Notes under the pieces: generated by a model
Databases searched by the model: none
Seen by the model: only the letters and a program-made list of their open reading frames with translations
What the model was told of the DNA's origin: nothing
Made by a program: the position numbers and the translations under genes
Part shown: piece by piece, positions 43,593 to 55,883 of the stretch
Layout of the letters: every line of letters begins with the position of its first letter
Numbering within the stretch: position 1 is the stretch's first letter
DNA from: Astropecten irregularis
Taxonomy: Eukaryota > Echinodermata > Asteroidea > Paxillosida > Astropectinidae
DNA: 64,000 nucleotides
Reading direction: 5' to 3'
Assembly (NCBI GenBank): GCA_963971285.1
Contig: OZ020254.1
Span: forward strand, 11,532,001-11,596,000

Positions 43593-44067
43593 CCGTCCGG
43601 ACCACAGATGACATTTCTCCCTATGGAGGATGCATATAATCTACCGACACTGAGCACAAAAACTAAATGCAATGGCAAGTCCACAACAAGCCAAAACCTT
43701 ATGGAAATACTAACCCCAATCATGCCAATCCAACTCCATACCACAGTTTACTCAGCCTTTGCGACTGGTACTCGAGATGAAAAATCATGTTACCGACTGG
43801 CACAAAAAATCTTGCAAATCACAGAAAATGCACAAGCTACAACATAAATGTTGTGTTTTTTCACTTACAGTAAGATTTTGACTTGGAGAGAAATTTGGAA
43901 AGATAAATTGACCAGATCCCTGATAACAAAACAGAATATTGCTGACGCGCTCAAGTACATACGGACTTGCATTTAGCTACCCTGTCCCAGCCGTGAGGGG
44001 CGAGAGCTCCGCTTGCTATGCTTCACAATAAGTAAATTTAACAGGCACTCAAAATGGGCTAGCTATA

Positions 44068-44255
44068 ACACAGTCAGTAACCACTAATGGTTTTTCCTGT
44101 GGTAAGTGTGGTTTACTAAATACCACAATACACCGCAGTGTGGTTTTTGTGGTAATGCACGGTTCACATGTATGATCCAGTCCTACTGTGGAGACTGTGG
44201 TAATGTGTGGTAAGCAGCTCTTGTCTTTTGTAGGTGTGGAGGGTTAGGGTTAACA
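44068..44255. mobile_element. MITE, ACCACAC/GTGTGGTAA family
   Basis: Internal GTGTGGTAAGCAGCTC and an end GGTTAGGGTTAA; related to 1795-1980 and 16690-16865. Confidence 0.6.
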
Positions 44256-44580
44256 ACTATACTATTGTTCAGTTGTTGGAAAACAACGATCGTTTCAAAC
44301 ACCGCTGTGTTTGTCCTTGTTTCTTTCACATAAATCAGTAGAATCTTATATCACCCAAGGACCGACCACATCACTTCACCAGAAGAAGAACCTAAAGGCC
44401 TATACTGATAGGGATGTCCACTTTTCACAACTACAGAATGCGACTCAAATGAGTTCAATGCTTTAACAACCAAGAAAAAACTACATGACTCCTTCCCCAA
44501 CTAAATCACAAACGACTCTGGCATATTTCATTTAAGTGCCAGAAAAAGTCCCGTTTTCAAGGGGGGGTTAGGCTCTAGTA

Positions 44581-44981
44581 TTAGCGCCACTGATTTTCCG
44601 TTTCAGAAAAGTACAAATTCCATTTCCCAAATCCTTGGATTCCATTTAAGGCTGAACAATTTGGTTTCAGACTGAACAAAATCTGTTTCGTGCTATTCAG
44701 TTCCAAAAAGTTGTAGAACATGCAGTAAATCGCATACTGGGCATGCACTGGAAAAGTGTCGCAACTTTTGCACAGTGAAGACTAACTTGTCAGACTGTAT
44801 TTTGTCACCAAAAAAACAGTCAACAATTGCAAGACTAAACCATGATTCAGTTAGCCTGGGAAATGTATCGCAATCAGTTCACATAAATGATGCATTTTGT
44901 AAATTTAATTGGTGAATTAACTTAGTTCTGTGATTCTGTGAATTCCGTCCGTTTTCCGTTTTTTTCCGAAAATCAGTGGCC
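44581..44981. mobile_element. hAT-like MITE with 8-bp target duplication
   Basis: CTCTAGTA occurs at 44573-44580 and again at 44982-44989. Inside are inverted GCCACTGATTTTC and GAAAATCAGTGGC. An 8-bp duplication is the hAT signature. Confidence 0.75.
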
Positions 44982-45513
44982 CTCTAGTATGTCTAGTAAA
45001 ACAGAATGAAAAAAAAAAAATTTAAAATCAAAAGTAGGCCTATATTGTAATACATGTATGTCAAAAAATGAAATATAATGTTACATGTACATGTATAACA
45101 TGTAAACATGATTTTTCTTCATTTTCTCTTTAATAAGTTCTGAAAGTTTTAAAAATTGTATATAATAGAACTTGATTTTATTTCAAGAATGTAGAAAAAA
45201 ATGTTGTTCACCTATTAGTATCAATTTAAGTATTGAGCTCTATTCAAACTGTACGTCATTCTACTGTTGCTTACAAGATAAACGGTTAGGGTTAGCACCT
45301 TGGCTACTATGCTTAGTGACTAATTCAATCAAATGGGACAAGATGCCAGTACAATGACAACATTCGTTAAGCAAATTGTTGTCGATAGCCGCTTAATAGC
45401 AATACATGTATTCTGACATGTCTGAAGATGGTTGCATGATTATTAACATGTTACGTTTCCTCTCATTAAAACAAATTTACTTGAAAGTTGAAACAAGTGT
45501 AAAAGGTTGACGT

Positions 45514-45868
45514 AAAGGTAGTATCATACTTTGGTAGGAAACCAAGACAGTACACGTTTAACTTATAGGGTGTAAAGATAGACCTGGTACAAACGTACAC
45601 GTATGTTAAATTTCTTTTGCCTGAAATGCTGCATTTTTCCAGAAATGAGTAAAAAACAAAATACCGAAAACAGTTTTGATCTCCGAGATCAAAACCTAAC
45701 AATTACAATTACTTCACAATTTTGTGTAAAAATTGCAACGGTTTTTCGCTGTTTTCTAGAGTTTCCAATGATCAATTGAGCTGAAAATTTCACAGGTTTG
45801 ATTTTATTTCATGACAAATCAAATTTTGAACAGACCGCAGCTGACCAAAGTATGATACTACCTTTAAA
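45514..45868. mobile_element. TTAA-type MITE
   Basis: TAAAGGTAGTATCATACTTT to AAAGTATGATACTACCTTTA; interior as in the 4556 copy. Confidence 0.8.
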
Positions 45869-46060
45869 TTAGCGTTGAGTGAGAAAAAAAAAGCCTTAAC
45901 TGAGTTGTTGTTTTGTTGTTGTTTTTGTTTACTCAACAGACGAGGGCAACTCATCCTAATTGTGGTCCATTTTCATTTGTCAAACTCTTAGAGATAGTTA
46001 CATACCTAAAATGTTGCTGCAAACTTTAAGTATATACAGATATACATAAAGTAGCTATCG

Positions 46061-47915
46061 TTAATCCTTACCGGAACGCGGTATTTTACTGGCACTGTGT
46101 GGTGCTTCACCATCTGATGCATGCGATCTCTTCTTTGACCCTTCACTTGACCCATAACCTCTGACCCCATCGGGTGACGCGGCATCTTGCATGAGACTGG
46201 ACGTGGACGGTCCGGAATCCAGCGCCTCTCTGATTGAGGCTTCTATTTGACTGGCGGCGCTGCTTTCACTCTTACCTGAGGCTCTTGGCGTCTGGGTCTG
46301 GGAATCCGCTCCGTACAGCGAGTCGTATATCTGGGCTTCCACCAGACGATTGATGGCATCGCTGACTGATGAATTCCGCATGCCGACTAGGTCGGGAGCG
46401 GCAGCGTACAGGACGGCCGACGATCCATTCAGACCATCCTTCAGGTGAGGATAGGCTGCCGATTTGAAGGCTGGGTGTAGCGGCCAGCCAATCCACTGTT
46501 TGGTCAAGCCTAGAGAGTGGGAGGCCAGAGAAGCAGCATGCTGACCATCCAGGACATAGCATTTATCGGTCAGTTCCGGGCTGATGCCCAGACCAGGGGC
46601 CAGCAAGGTCTGCGCAAGGTAGGCCGTAGGCTGCTGGTGAGGAGGAGGCTGCTGCTGCTGCTGCCCGGCTAGGCTCTGCTTCAGAAAACTGAAATTATTA
46701 TGCATTGCTTGCTTCTCGCTCATGGCACGCAGCCTCTCGGCGAAGCTCTCAAACGGCCGGTGTATGGCACTGATAGCCGACATCTGCTGGGCCTCCTGTT
46801 GGTACACACTGTTGGGCAAACTCTGTGAGTTGCTGCCCTCCCCAGAGTCATACTCTGTCTTGATCTTCTGGGGACCCATCCGCTTGCCGAGACGTTTTAG
46901 GTGTCGCTCCTTGACCTTGTACTCCAGCGTAGAATGAGGAACACCGTAGACGTTGCCCGCACGGGTAACAGTCATCTCTCCTCTCTGGACAGCATTAACT
47001 GCCTGCATCAGGCAATCACGGTCGTAGCAGCGATAGCGCCCCCGCTTAGGACGTTTCCCCGACGCATCTTGAGAGCAGCCGCTTCTCTGCGAGGACTGAG
47101 GAGAAGAGGGCTTGCTCGAGCCCAAACTGTAGCCCTGTCGCCAGCTCTGCATATCCATGCCGTCTAGACCATCAGACTTCCTGTTGTCATCATCGGAATC
47201 CTGGTTCTCCGAGGAAGAGTTCATGGGCTTGTACAAGGGGATCTTGAGGTCAGGAAGGGCCTGTGGGAGCGGCTGCTTGATAGATGTCTTCAAGGCTTTG
47301 GGGTCGCAGCCGTTAACCTTTGCACAGGCCTGTTCTGCAGTCAAATGACAATGGACAAGTGTCTCTAACAGGTGCTGCGGCAGCTTGGGCTCACTGTCCT
47401 CATGCTGCCTGCTCTTCACGATGTTCTCCTGATGTAACCGATCGGCATCCAGACCTGCCACCAGACTGAGCCGGACGCAGGAGGACACCAGGTCCTGGAG
47501 AATCTCCTGACTGATGCCATTCTCCAGTTCTTGATCAAGGTGTTTGACGGGGATGGTGTGGCTAACCAAGAAGCTGCGAAGCCTGGCCACGATGTCCTCA
47601 CCCTCATCCTGAGGGCGATACCTGTCGGAGAGGTACTTCCCGTCGGGGAGAAGGTCACCATCCAGGCCAGCTTTCCCCCGAAGGTCAACCATGTCTTGCA
47701 CATCAAGGACGTCACTGTCATCCTCCATCACAAGGAAGCTGTGCCGGTTGAGATGGTTGCGGATGGTGGAGCGGGGGATGCCAAAGAGCATAGCTGCCCG
47801 TCGAGTTCCGACCTTCCCCGAACGTACCTCCTGTAGAGCAAGCTTCAGGTCATCTTGGGTGTAGGACGCTGACCCATAGCCTTTGGACGGACGACCCATT
47901 TTGTTCTTACTTGGC
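46061..47915 (-). CDS. Mblk-1: Mblk-1/LCORL-like terminal coding exon with two pipsqueak domains
   Basis: A single 1855-bp exon. Counting from MGRPSK (ATG at 47899), pipsqueak 1 is about residues 13-52 and pipsqueak 2 about 285-336; between them is an acidic/Ser-rich linker with KRPKRGR just before domain 2, a likely nuclear signal. [13 protein letters not shown] patch lies near 425. The ATG at 47899 sits inside the exon because the upstream acceptor (TTTGCAG, exon from 47915) keeps the frame open, so it is probably not the start codon, though a short isoform could use it. Confidence 0.93.
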
Positions 47916-50900
47916 CTGCAAACAACAAAAATCCAGTCAAACCAATGAACACATTCTGATTATCAAATCTCCATATCAATGGACATGACAGCACAAAGAG
48001 GAAACAAATTCCCTCTCTTTTCAGAGACACAATACTAATTTCCTCCCTTAATCCTGACACCCAGGGGTATTCCCCCAAACCCTCCAAGAGGTAGTAGAAT
48101 GAAACCAAAACCAAAGGTGGATTTTAATGCTCTGTACAGTGAACTATTAATACTGTACATTACAGCTTTGGTAGTGAGAGCATAGTCAACTAAAACATGA
48201 TTGAATGCAGGGGCGGAGTCTTTTTTTAATGCACTGTGCATTGAAAATAAATTACACGTCTGTGCTTTGCTGTGGGTCACTAGTCCTGGGGCCAATATCA
48301 CGGCCCTGCTTAGGACGAAAATTTGCTAACCATGAAATTTCTGTCTTAATAAAAACAGGATTGACCACCAAACTTCCGTGTGTTGTTGTGACCACGAAAA
48401 TCAAAATGGAAATCTTAATAGTGGTTTGTTTATAGAGCAAGACATTTTGTGCTAAGCAATTTGTTTGTGCTTAACAACCCCATGAAATTGGCGCCAGGAC
48501 AACGGCGGGTATAAGTTCATGGATGGAGCCATAATAAATGCATCCACACCACGGCTCTGAGAGTATTGATGAGATATTGACGAGATCGACAAGACTAAAT
48601 TGACAAGATACTACTAATCCTATCAGCACCACATGACCACTAGCAAGTTGTCCACTAACTGACTAACAAGCTAGTGGACACGAAAGAAGACAAGATAGAC
48701 AGGCATGCAACTTTTCCTCGGATCAGCTGATTTCCTCTTTTTTTTTCACTTCAATTTTATGCCATTGAAAATAGAAAAACACTGCACAAAATCTTGTAAA
48801 GATTGGAATTTCCTCGTTTTTTGTTAAATCTGAGTTGCATGCCTGGATAGATGAAGCATCATGGACACTGTCACACTTATCCATCTGACCAAGCAGAACA
48901 ACCACCAAGCCATCGGCTACAGTCACCAGGGGTCAATTTCACCAAACTCATTGTAACTAACTTTCAATTGTAGGACTTATGATGCATTGCAGCCCTACAT
49001 AGGATATGATGGTTTATCCTTCATAACTCAAGTTACACTCGATCATTGGGCTTCGTGAAATCAACCCCAGGGCCTCCTGTCATCCTAACTCCGGGCACTC
49101 ACCTGTGAACCGTGATGGAGGGAACCTTCAGCATGTGTTGCTTGTTGGACATGCCCAGCATCCCGTCCGCGATGGAGGCCTCCCGGTCTAGGTAGCCCTG
49201 CCGACTGAGGTCCAGGGGCTGGTTCTGCTCCCCGTCCGAGCCGTACTCCACCTCGTGGGTGTGGATATCATTAACTGTAGAGAAACAAAAAAATAGACAT
49301 AACATTTCAATTTTGCCTTGAACAGTAAAAGGCTTTCAGGAATTCACTGACTACCTTACTTGGGGACGAGGGCCCTTTTCCAGACCTCGGCTCTGGTTCA
49401 AGCTTCGGTTCCGGTTTGAAAAGGAAAGCAGAACTTCAGCTTCAATGAAAAAACATAACCTATATTTTCAGCATGGAGCCGGAGACAGAGCTAGAGCCGA
49501 GGTTTGGACAATGGGCCTAGGTACCCTCTTCTTATTCGATCCTTGCCATGAAGAGCCTTTACAAGTCTTGCTTAATTCAGATTGAGTAGGAGTGGTTACG
49601 CCAAGTGGAATCTGTTATGGCCTTTTTGTGCTTACTAGAGCTGCTACGCGTGAAATACAGGGTGTCCCAGAAAAAAACGCAACACTGTGACGGGACCCAT
49701 ATTGTTTATCACTTCAAGATTCAGATATGTGATACAACCATGTCTTGGCTATCACCATGTAGAATTTAAGCATATTGGGGCTGAAATTGGCGAAAATATG
49801 ACCAATTGAAAGAGTACTTCCTAAAAACAAATTTGCAAGGATAACACGCACAGTGGTCAATACGCACATAATGTGTATAGAAGATGAAAATCGGGTTTTG
49901 AGGTTAGGTGATTCAGTCTTAGTTTTTTCACTTAATATTAGTCCAGATGTGCTCAAATTGTACATGGTGATAGCCAAGACATGGCTGTATCACATATCTG
50001 AATCTTGAAGTGATAAACAGTTTAATTTTCATATAATAGTTCTTGACACAAGTGTTGCGGTTTTTTTGGGACACCCTGTATATTTCATGGAATCCGTAAG
50101 CAAGAATTTTGGTTAGAGAAGAATTTATAGGCTGACGGTGATTATTGTCTGTTAACACACTGACATAAGCATTCTGCAGAAAGCGAGAAAGAAGACTCTC
50201 CCTTTAACTACGCTTTAATAACGTAACGTAATGTAAAGCAAAAACAGTCTGCTATCATACTTGCAAGTGGAGAATTTTTGCTTATGGTAACAGATTCCAT
50301 GAAATTGGGCCCTGATCATTTTTATTAAAAAATCTTCCCAAATTTAAATGAAACTGCCAAGAGCCTACATTATTTTTAATATATTGAGCATGGAGAATTT
50401 CACTGAGCCAAACTTTCCAATAAGCAGCATAAGCAACAAACGCGCCACATGATTTACATTGATTGATGTCGCTTCCATGAATGTCTACAGGAGTGATTGA
50501 TCGATTGATCGTGACCGTACCTGATTTTGCCAGCCACTGCTCGGCTCGGAGTAACCTCTGCTGCTGAGACGTGTGCTCCGAGCGTCCAGGGCGCCCATTG
50601 GTCAGCCCACAGTCGAGCTTGTCTATGTAGGCCTGATGCTGTGCGATAGTGTCCTGGAATGGGGGAAGATACGAGAGATTACGTTGAGGAGGTTTCTCAA
50701 GACTATAACAATGGTTAGTCCTGATATCCAAGGCTGACTGTCCGGCGATTTGATATCAGCAGGCAGAAACACTACAACACAGCAGGTGCACAGCCTACAC
50801 TCACACAGCTTATTACAAAATCCCAATGGCATGGGGTCCTGGACCCACTTAGGGACACATCCGGACACAAGATGCTCAGCGGTGCAATCTAAATACTTCC

Positions 50901-53900
50901 TTGTAATCGCTGTCCTCAGATCTGAAGAGAAACAAACCGTCACGATGATATGACGGCAACACAAACATCAGGCTACCGAACAGACTTTCTCGATACGTGC
51001 CCAATGTAGAGGGTGGGGGGGGGAGAGGATAGAGAAAAAAAGGCAAAAAAAAAATACTGACAACGCCAGCGAACTTAGGATGCTGACAATTTCGGTCTAA
51101 TCAGTTCCACTCCAAGTTTATTTCCTCCCTCCAGCAATTGCTGAAGGCATCAGGTCCTGCAGTGACTGAACACCTGAGGAGTCGGCCGCAGAAAGAGAGA
51201 CCACGTTAACAACAAGAGGATCCTGATCACGGAGGGAGGGTAGGGGAAAGAGAAGGGGGGGTTAGGGTTCCGTCAGGGTTTCTTATCGGTTCCTCCATCA
51301 GGAACCGACTGGAGGAAGTTCAATCAGCCACAAAAGATCAAAAGGCCACGGCTGTAAGTGACCATTTCCAAGCCCAATGAATAAGCCTGCATGCCGTTGT
51401 GCACATCAACCCCCATTTCTATCTCATCAACGGAACCGATCGGTCAGAGGACAACAGACTGGTCGTCCGTTGAACGTTGTCTCTCTCTACCTCAAAACCC
51501 ATCCAATAATTTATAGACAATTTCCTATAACTATCAGCATGATTGACAGCTACGTGTACCAGGTGCACAAAATACAGACTACCCAGGCATGCCAGGTTGA
51601 AAAAACAACAACTCTTACAAGTTATCCAGTATAATAAAGATCAACCTCAAGTTTGTAAAATTTGAGGTTTTTTCGTATTTTCACGTATTCCCATTTGATA
51701 ACCTCTTGTTTTGAAGTCCTCAAACAAATTACTGAGTATGGACTTTTCACACTATCCAAAATCTTGGGGTTGAAACCGGATCGAACCCAGAGATTTTGTT
51801 CAACCCTTTTCACACTTGAAACATTTCAACCCCGAGCCAACCCTGGTAGGATGGCCTATTAAACCATAGAGGAAGGAAACAGACCAGATCGAAATCAACC
51901 CTGGTAGGGACCAGGGTTGAAAATCTCAAACTGGTTCCAAAATGCATTTTCGCCGTGATCCATGTTGTTATGAGCCAGTTCACTGAAAACGTAGTGTGAC
52001 AGAATCGAGATTTTTTCAACCCTTTTCACACTTTCACAAAAAATTCAACCCCGAGCCGTCCTGGGTAGGATGGTCTATTCCGTATTGAAATCAACCCTGG
52101 TTGAGAGCAGTGTTGAAAATCTCAAACCGGTTCCATAAACTGTACATTTTTCCCAGTTATCCATGTCGCATGAGCTAGCCAGTTCACAGAAAACGTAGTG
52201 TGAACATTACATCTCTATGATGCAATTCAAAAATCTGCCGTGCTGAACCATAGATCCAAGTTGGTTTCAACATGATTCGAAAAGGAGATAGTGTGAAAAG
52301 GCCAATACAGTACACTGTCATTTGATATGGTCATGATGGTGTTCTGAACATAATATAGCTACTCCTCGCTTTAATGACGGTGAGAATTTGGTTCCTGTCC
52401 AGCAGGTTTTGGAGGGACTTGTCCCAAGTTGCACTCCCTCCCCTCCCCCTGTAATGGAAGCCTGATGTACCATCTGTTCACAGACACATTATGAAAGACT
52501 TTGGACTTGGAGTTTAAGAGTTATGTACTGTATATGTGTTTCTGATGCATAATATATCATACTTTCTACATATAGTCCTACATGTAACTGTGCGTACAGT
52601 ATAAGTATTAAGTTGTACAGTGCACTAGTATGCATGTACAAGTGCGCATTAAGTTTTCTCTTCTTTTTATTTCCTCCACAAATTAGAACCTCATCAATCA
52701 CCGTAGGGCAACAGGAAAACCAATTTCATGATGTTTATGAAGAGTCGCCACGGACGATAATAGATGGGGCATGTCCCTATATTACAGTTTGAGGTTTCAC
52801 CAAGTGTGAATCTAGCTCCCACTGAGTTACATGTAACCCGATAACCCCAAACATGTACATTGTACAGTATTTAATATGACTGCATAATATGGAGTCACGA
52901 GACTTGGGGTCGCTTCACAAAGCACTAAGATTGAGCAGCTTAAGTGTTTGAAAATGTACATGTACATGTACATGTAGCTAAGCAAAGAGTGATGTCACAT
53001 TACAAATCACTATATGGTGATAATGGACTCAAAGTTATGAAGAATCTAAGTAGTGTTTTGTAAAATTCACCACCAAAACGGACACCATCCACCGAGTGAC
53101 AAGTGAACACAGGGGGTGCGATCCAATCCAGCTAACTACGCGCACGGCACACGATGTGCGCCACCGTTTTCAAACTGGAACGCGCTGTTCGCCAAACACG
53201 CACACAACGTTCACCTAACATAGCAAACGGTGTAGAGAGGGGTGTTTGCTGAAGTTGGCTACCTACTTTGAATGAAAGATGGACGCAGTATGCAACACAT
53301 GTTCGCGGTTTGTTGCGTGTGCGTTCCACTACAGAATCCAAGCGTAACGCAAGCGGTAAGCACCCAGGGTGTGGCCATATGCAGGACCAGTACCCCACAT
53401 CATCCAAAACAAAACTTTCCCGGCAACTTCATACTTCATACTTCATACTTTTTTCACAGTTTTCTCAAAACGTGGGCACCATATGGGACTGGGAATTTCA
53501 CAGATGATAATTTCTGCCCATTAATCTGCATTTCTTTGACAAATGTATCGTGTCCATGCTGTACAAGTGTACAGTATACAGTGTACACTGGCTGCACAGA
53601 AAGATTTGGGGGAAATTTGCCACACATGTCCATGTATAAATCAAAAACTAAACCACTGTATCGTTCGTAGTTTCACAATCTATTGATGATTCCTTTCGTT
53701 TCTTTTGACTTTTGGATTGTAATTTTTTGGGGGAGATTTGGTTTTCTCAGTTGTATTCTCTGTTTCAGTCTTGATCAGTGTATGGGAAAGTCCCTTACCT
53801 CCACCGCTTGTTGCCTAGCCTGGCAAAGTAGACACTTTTCCTCGCCCTTCCAATCCTCGCAGATTTGGTCTTCATCGTCTTCATCTACACAAAACAAGCA

Positions 53901-55883
53901 AAAATACATCATACAATTGACAATAAAATTACTGTATGTCTGTGTAACCAAATGCTGCAAACAGCTCACCAAGCAAAGAAATGACCAGCGCCCAATTTCA
54001 TGGTTCTCTGTTCGTCTTCAGGAGGGTGACGAACAGAGCACACTGCACTGAACGTCAAGAGTTCTTCTCAGAACCACACACTCTCACAGAAGAGATTACA
54101 TGGTATCAACACAAACCTACCTAAACTACTTCCACCATGCATAGTGGTCTTATTCATAGAATCTGTTACTATATTAAGCAAAAATTATTTTCTTATGACA
54201 GCAGACTGCTTTACGGTTAGCATATCTCACAGGAGAGTCTAATTCACTCTATGCTAGGACTTTCTGCAGAATGCACGTGACAGCTCATTAGCAGAAAAAA
54301 AAACAATGTTAGCCTAGAAATTCTTTGCTTACCGATTAAGCGCCGAAAGCGCATACATGTAGCAGTGACCGCAAGCACAAAAATAGGCCGAAACTGATTC
54401 CATGAAATTGGGCTCAGGGATAAACGCTTTTAAAAATGAGTTTTTAAATGCTTGATGATCATGTTTTACAATCCTCGCAGGATCTTTCCAGAGGGTCACC
54501 TGAGCAACACAGCCATTCAAATGGGACGGTGAAGGGAGAAGGGGGGAAGTCCAATGGCATGATCATGATGATCAGGAAATTCCAGAAAGGTGGGCATTCT
54601 TTTTTTTCACCACCAAAAAAAAAAACCTTTTTAAAGGGCAAATCAGGAAACGTGCCAACACCGGGCATCCAAAATAGGAAATTTAATATGCATCATCACA
54701 GGAAACTCTGCCAACTGTAGCTTCAGTCCAATTCTCAAACAGGTCAGAGGTTTGCAAAGTTGTCAATATGATCTACAAACTCTGCAGGGATTTTACTGGT
54801 AAACACGTATCCCAAAAAAAGAGAGAGATAGTCTTAGTGATCACGGAACTTAGAAAAATGAAGGACTGATGATATGAGAAATTTAAGCAAGATTATAAAG
54901 GGTCTCTGCAATGGGAATATTATGGCTTGAACATGTGCCAATAAAAAAACTGTATATGGGGACTGTGATTTTACCCACTTCCTCACACTGATTCAGGGTT
55001 AAAAACAGGTTTTTTGGTTTGTATGCTAATTAGCATTTCCATATTCATGAGCGAAACTGTGATGTCATCTGGGGAACTGAGAGCAGTAGCCCAATTAATT
55101 TGTGCACACAAAGTTGCGGTTGTTTTATAGGTTTTCTGACAGACCTTTTCCTCCTCAATGGGTTTTATTTTGCCAAATATGTTCCTTTCACTCAACTGGT
55201 CAGTGTAATTTTTTTACCAAACCATTTCTGTAGGTTACGTTTGCCTCTTCATTTCTTAATGTTTTTTCGTTATATTTTTGCTGTTGGTTCCCTATGTGAG
55301 TATGCGTGAAAATCCCCCGTTTTACAAAGCCATTCAAAGGAAAACCAAACGCTGATTTAAAACCTAAAATAAGACTTGCCATTCATTATTTGTCAGTATT
55401 CTCTGTATGAAGGCAATAAAATAACCTGACTGAAAAAAGCACTGCAGCAACCCTTTAAAGACTACCGATACCGGTAACAGCCTGCCCGATAAGTGTTGTC
55501 CAAGAACCCACTCTCATTCTTACAAAATGGTCAATAATAATCTTAAGACATGTGTTTTACACAATTTGATGATTTTTACAATTATTCCCAAATCATGAGA
55601 CATTCCACTGACTTCTGATCATTTGAAGGACTTAAACTTACTGTTCTGATATGTTTATAATTTCTTCCGAAACTGCAAGTGGGACTTATGCATAGTGTTC
55701 ATTTAATGTTTACCCCTTGAAATCCATTACAGGGATGTGAGTGGCCACAAAAATAAAATATAAATCGGAAAACACTATGGAAAAAGCTTAAATTCAAAAA
55801 TTCCCATGTACACGCACCTTTAAACGGGGATATCTTCTTCACAAAGTCCTCACCAAACAGGCTCTCCACCACACATTCAAGAC
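46061..55883 (-). CDS. Mblk-1: LCOR/LCORL/Mblk-1 (E93)-family transcription cofactor, 5'-incomplete (last five coding exons)
   Basis: Nuclear DNA-binding corepressor family: insect Mblk-1/E93, nematode MBR-1, vertebrate LCOR and LCORL. CDS = complement(join(46061..47915, 49103..49274, 50521..50653, 53799..53884, 55818..55883)); all phases agree, giving 769 residues after a partial first codon. In order: [20 protein letters not shown], then [19 protein letters not shown], together matching the LCORL N-terminal domain with its C..DW...KC..C pattern; a Gln-rich linker; the CtBP-type motif QNQPLDLS; pipsqueak HTH 1 ([14 protein letters not shown] to [10 protein letters not shown]); and pipsqueak HTH 2 ([17 protein letters not shown] to [16 protein letters not shown]). 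A Gln/Pro patch and a basic C-terminus follow. Two pipsqueak domains resemble Mblk-1 rather than single-domain vertebrate LCOR. The first exon must end in phase 1 and was not found before 64000. Confidence 0.9.
47916..49102. other. Intron D-terminal of the Mblk-1-like gene, repeat-filled
   Basis: No exon seen. Holds a decayed MITE of the GGGGCCAAT-terminus family (about 48285-48495) and a MITE of the GGTCGATTTCAC family (48928-49074). Confidence 0.7.
49103..49274 (-). CDS. Mblk-1: Mblk-1/LCORL-like coding exon D with CtBP motif
   Basis: Encodes [20 protein letters not shown] then [14 protein letters not shown] and on to [14 protein letters not shown] is the classic CtBP-recruitment motif found in LCOR-family proteins. 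Acceptor TCTCTACAG, donor GTGAGT; joins in frame to the terminal exon as [12 protein letters not shown]. Confidence 0.92.
49658..50078. mobile_element. Tc1/mariner-like MITE with TA target sites
   Basis: CAGGGTGTCCCAG at the left and GGGACACCCTG at the right, flanked by TA at 49656-49657 and 50079-50080. The ends continue as inverted AAAAAACGCAACACT / AGTGTTGCGGTTTTTTT. A second inner inverted repeat (TTATCACTTCAAGATTCAGA) extends the hairpin. Lies in the intron between exons C and D, inside an older MITE. Confidence 0.85.
50521..50653 (-). CDS. Mblk-1: Mblk-1/LCORL-like coding exon C
   Basis: 44 residues, [20 protein letters not shown] to [11 protein letters not shown], rich in Gln, Arg and His with no recognised domain; probably helical. 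Acceptor CATTCCAG, donor GTACGG; phase 0 in, 1 out. Confidence 0.85.
51740..52303. mobile_element. MITE with GGACTTTTCACACTATC ends
   Basis: Inverted ends as stated in the call and GATAGTGTGAAAAGGCC; uninterrupted relative of 15940-16686. In the intron between exons B and C. Confidence 0.8.
53112..53370. mobile_element. MITE, inverted copy of the 14576 family
   Basis: CCAGCTAACTACGCGCACGG and GTGTGCGTTCCACTACAGAA match the 14576-14848 copy on the other strand. Confidence 0.75.
53799..53884 (-). CDS. Mblk-1: Mblk-1/LCORL-like coding exon B
   Basis: Encodes [20 protein letters not shown] then QARQQAVE. The three cysteines (C-x9-C-x2-C) and the DW pair match the putative metal-binding domain of LCORL. 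Acceptor TTGTGTAG, donor GTAAGG; phase 1 in, 0 out. Confidence 0.9.
55818..55883 (-). CDS. Mblk-1: Mblk-1/LCORL-like coding exon A (first seen)
   Basis: Encodes [20 protein letters not shown] plus K, the counterpart of the FES..EGL.G...RDL..F segment of LCORL. Acceptor TTCTTGCAG on the - strand, donor GTGCGT; phase 1 in and 1 out. Confidence 0.88.

Larger units (their letters stand above)
37305..46060. other. 8.7 kb without exons: probable 3' UTR of the Mblk-1-like gene plus intergenic repeats
   Basis: AT-rich, with no conserved open frame. Holds MITEs at 38528-38775, 40130-40482, 41110-41341, 41465-41690, 41840-42210, 44068-44255, 44581-44981 and 45514-45868, ACATGTAC-rich stretches and AAAT/AAT microsatellites. 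The 3' end of the - strand transcript must lie here, but no single AATAAA stands out. Confidence 0.6.

Noticed and set aside
43608-43847. 79-codon ORF as a small gene
   Set aside because: No recognisable motif, no splice context and no partner exons; probably chance.
46272-46562. ORFs opposite or overlapping the pipsqueak exon
   Set aside because: Shadows of the GC-richer 612-codon coding exon on the - strand.
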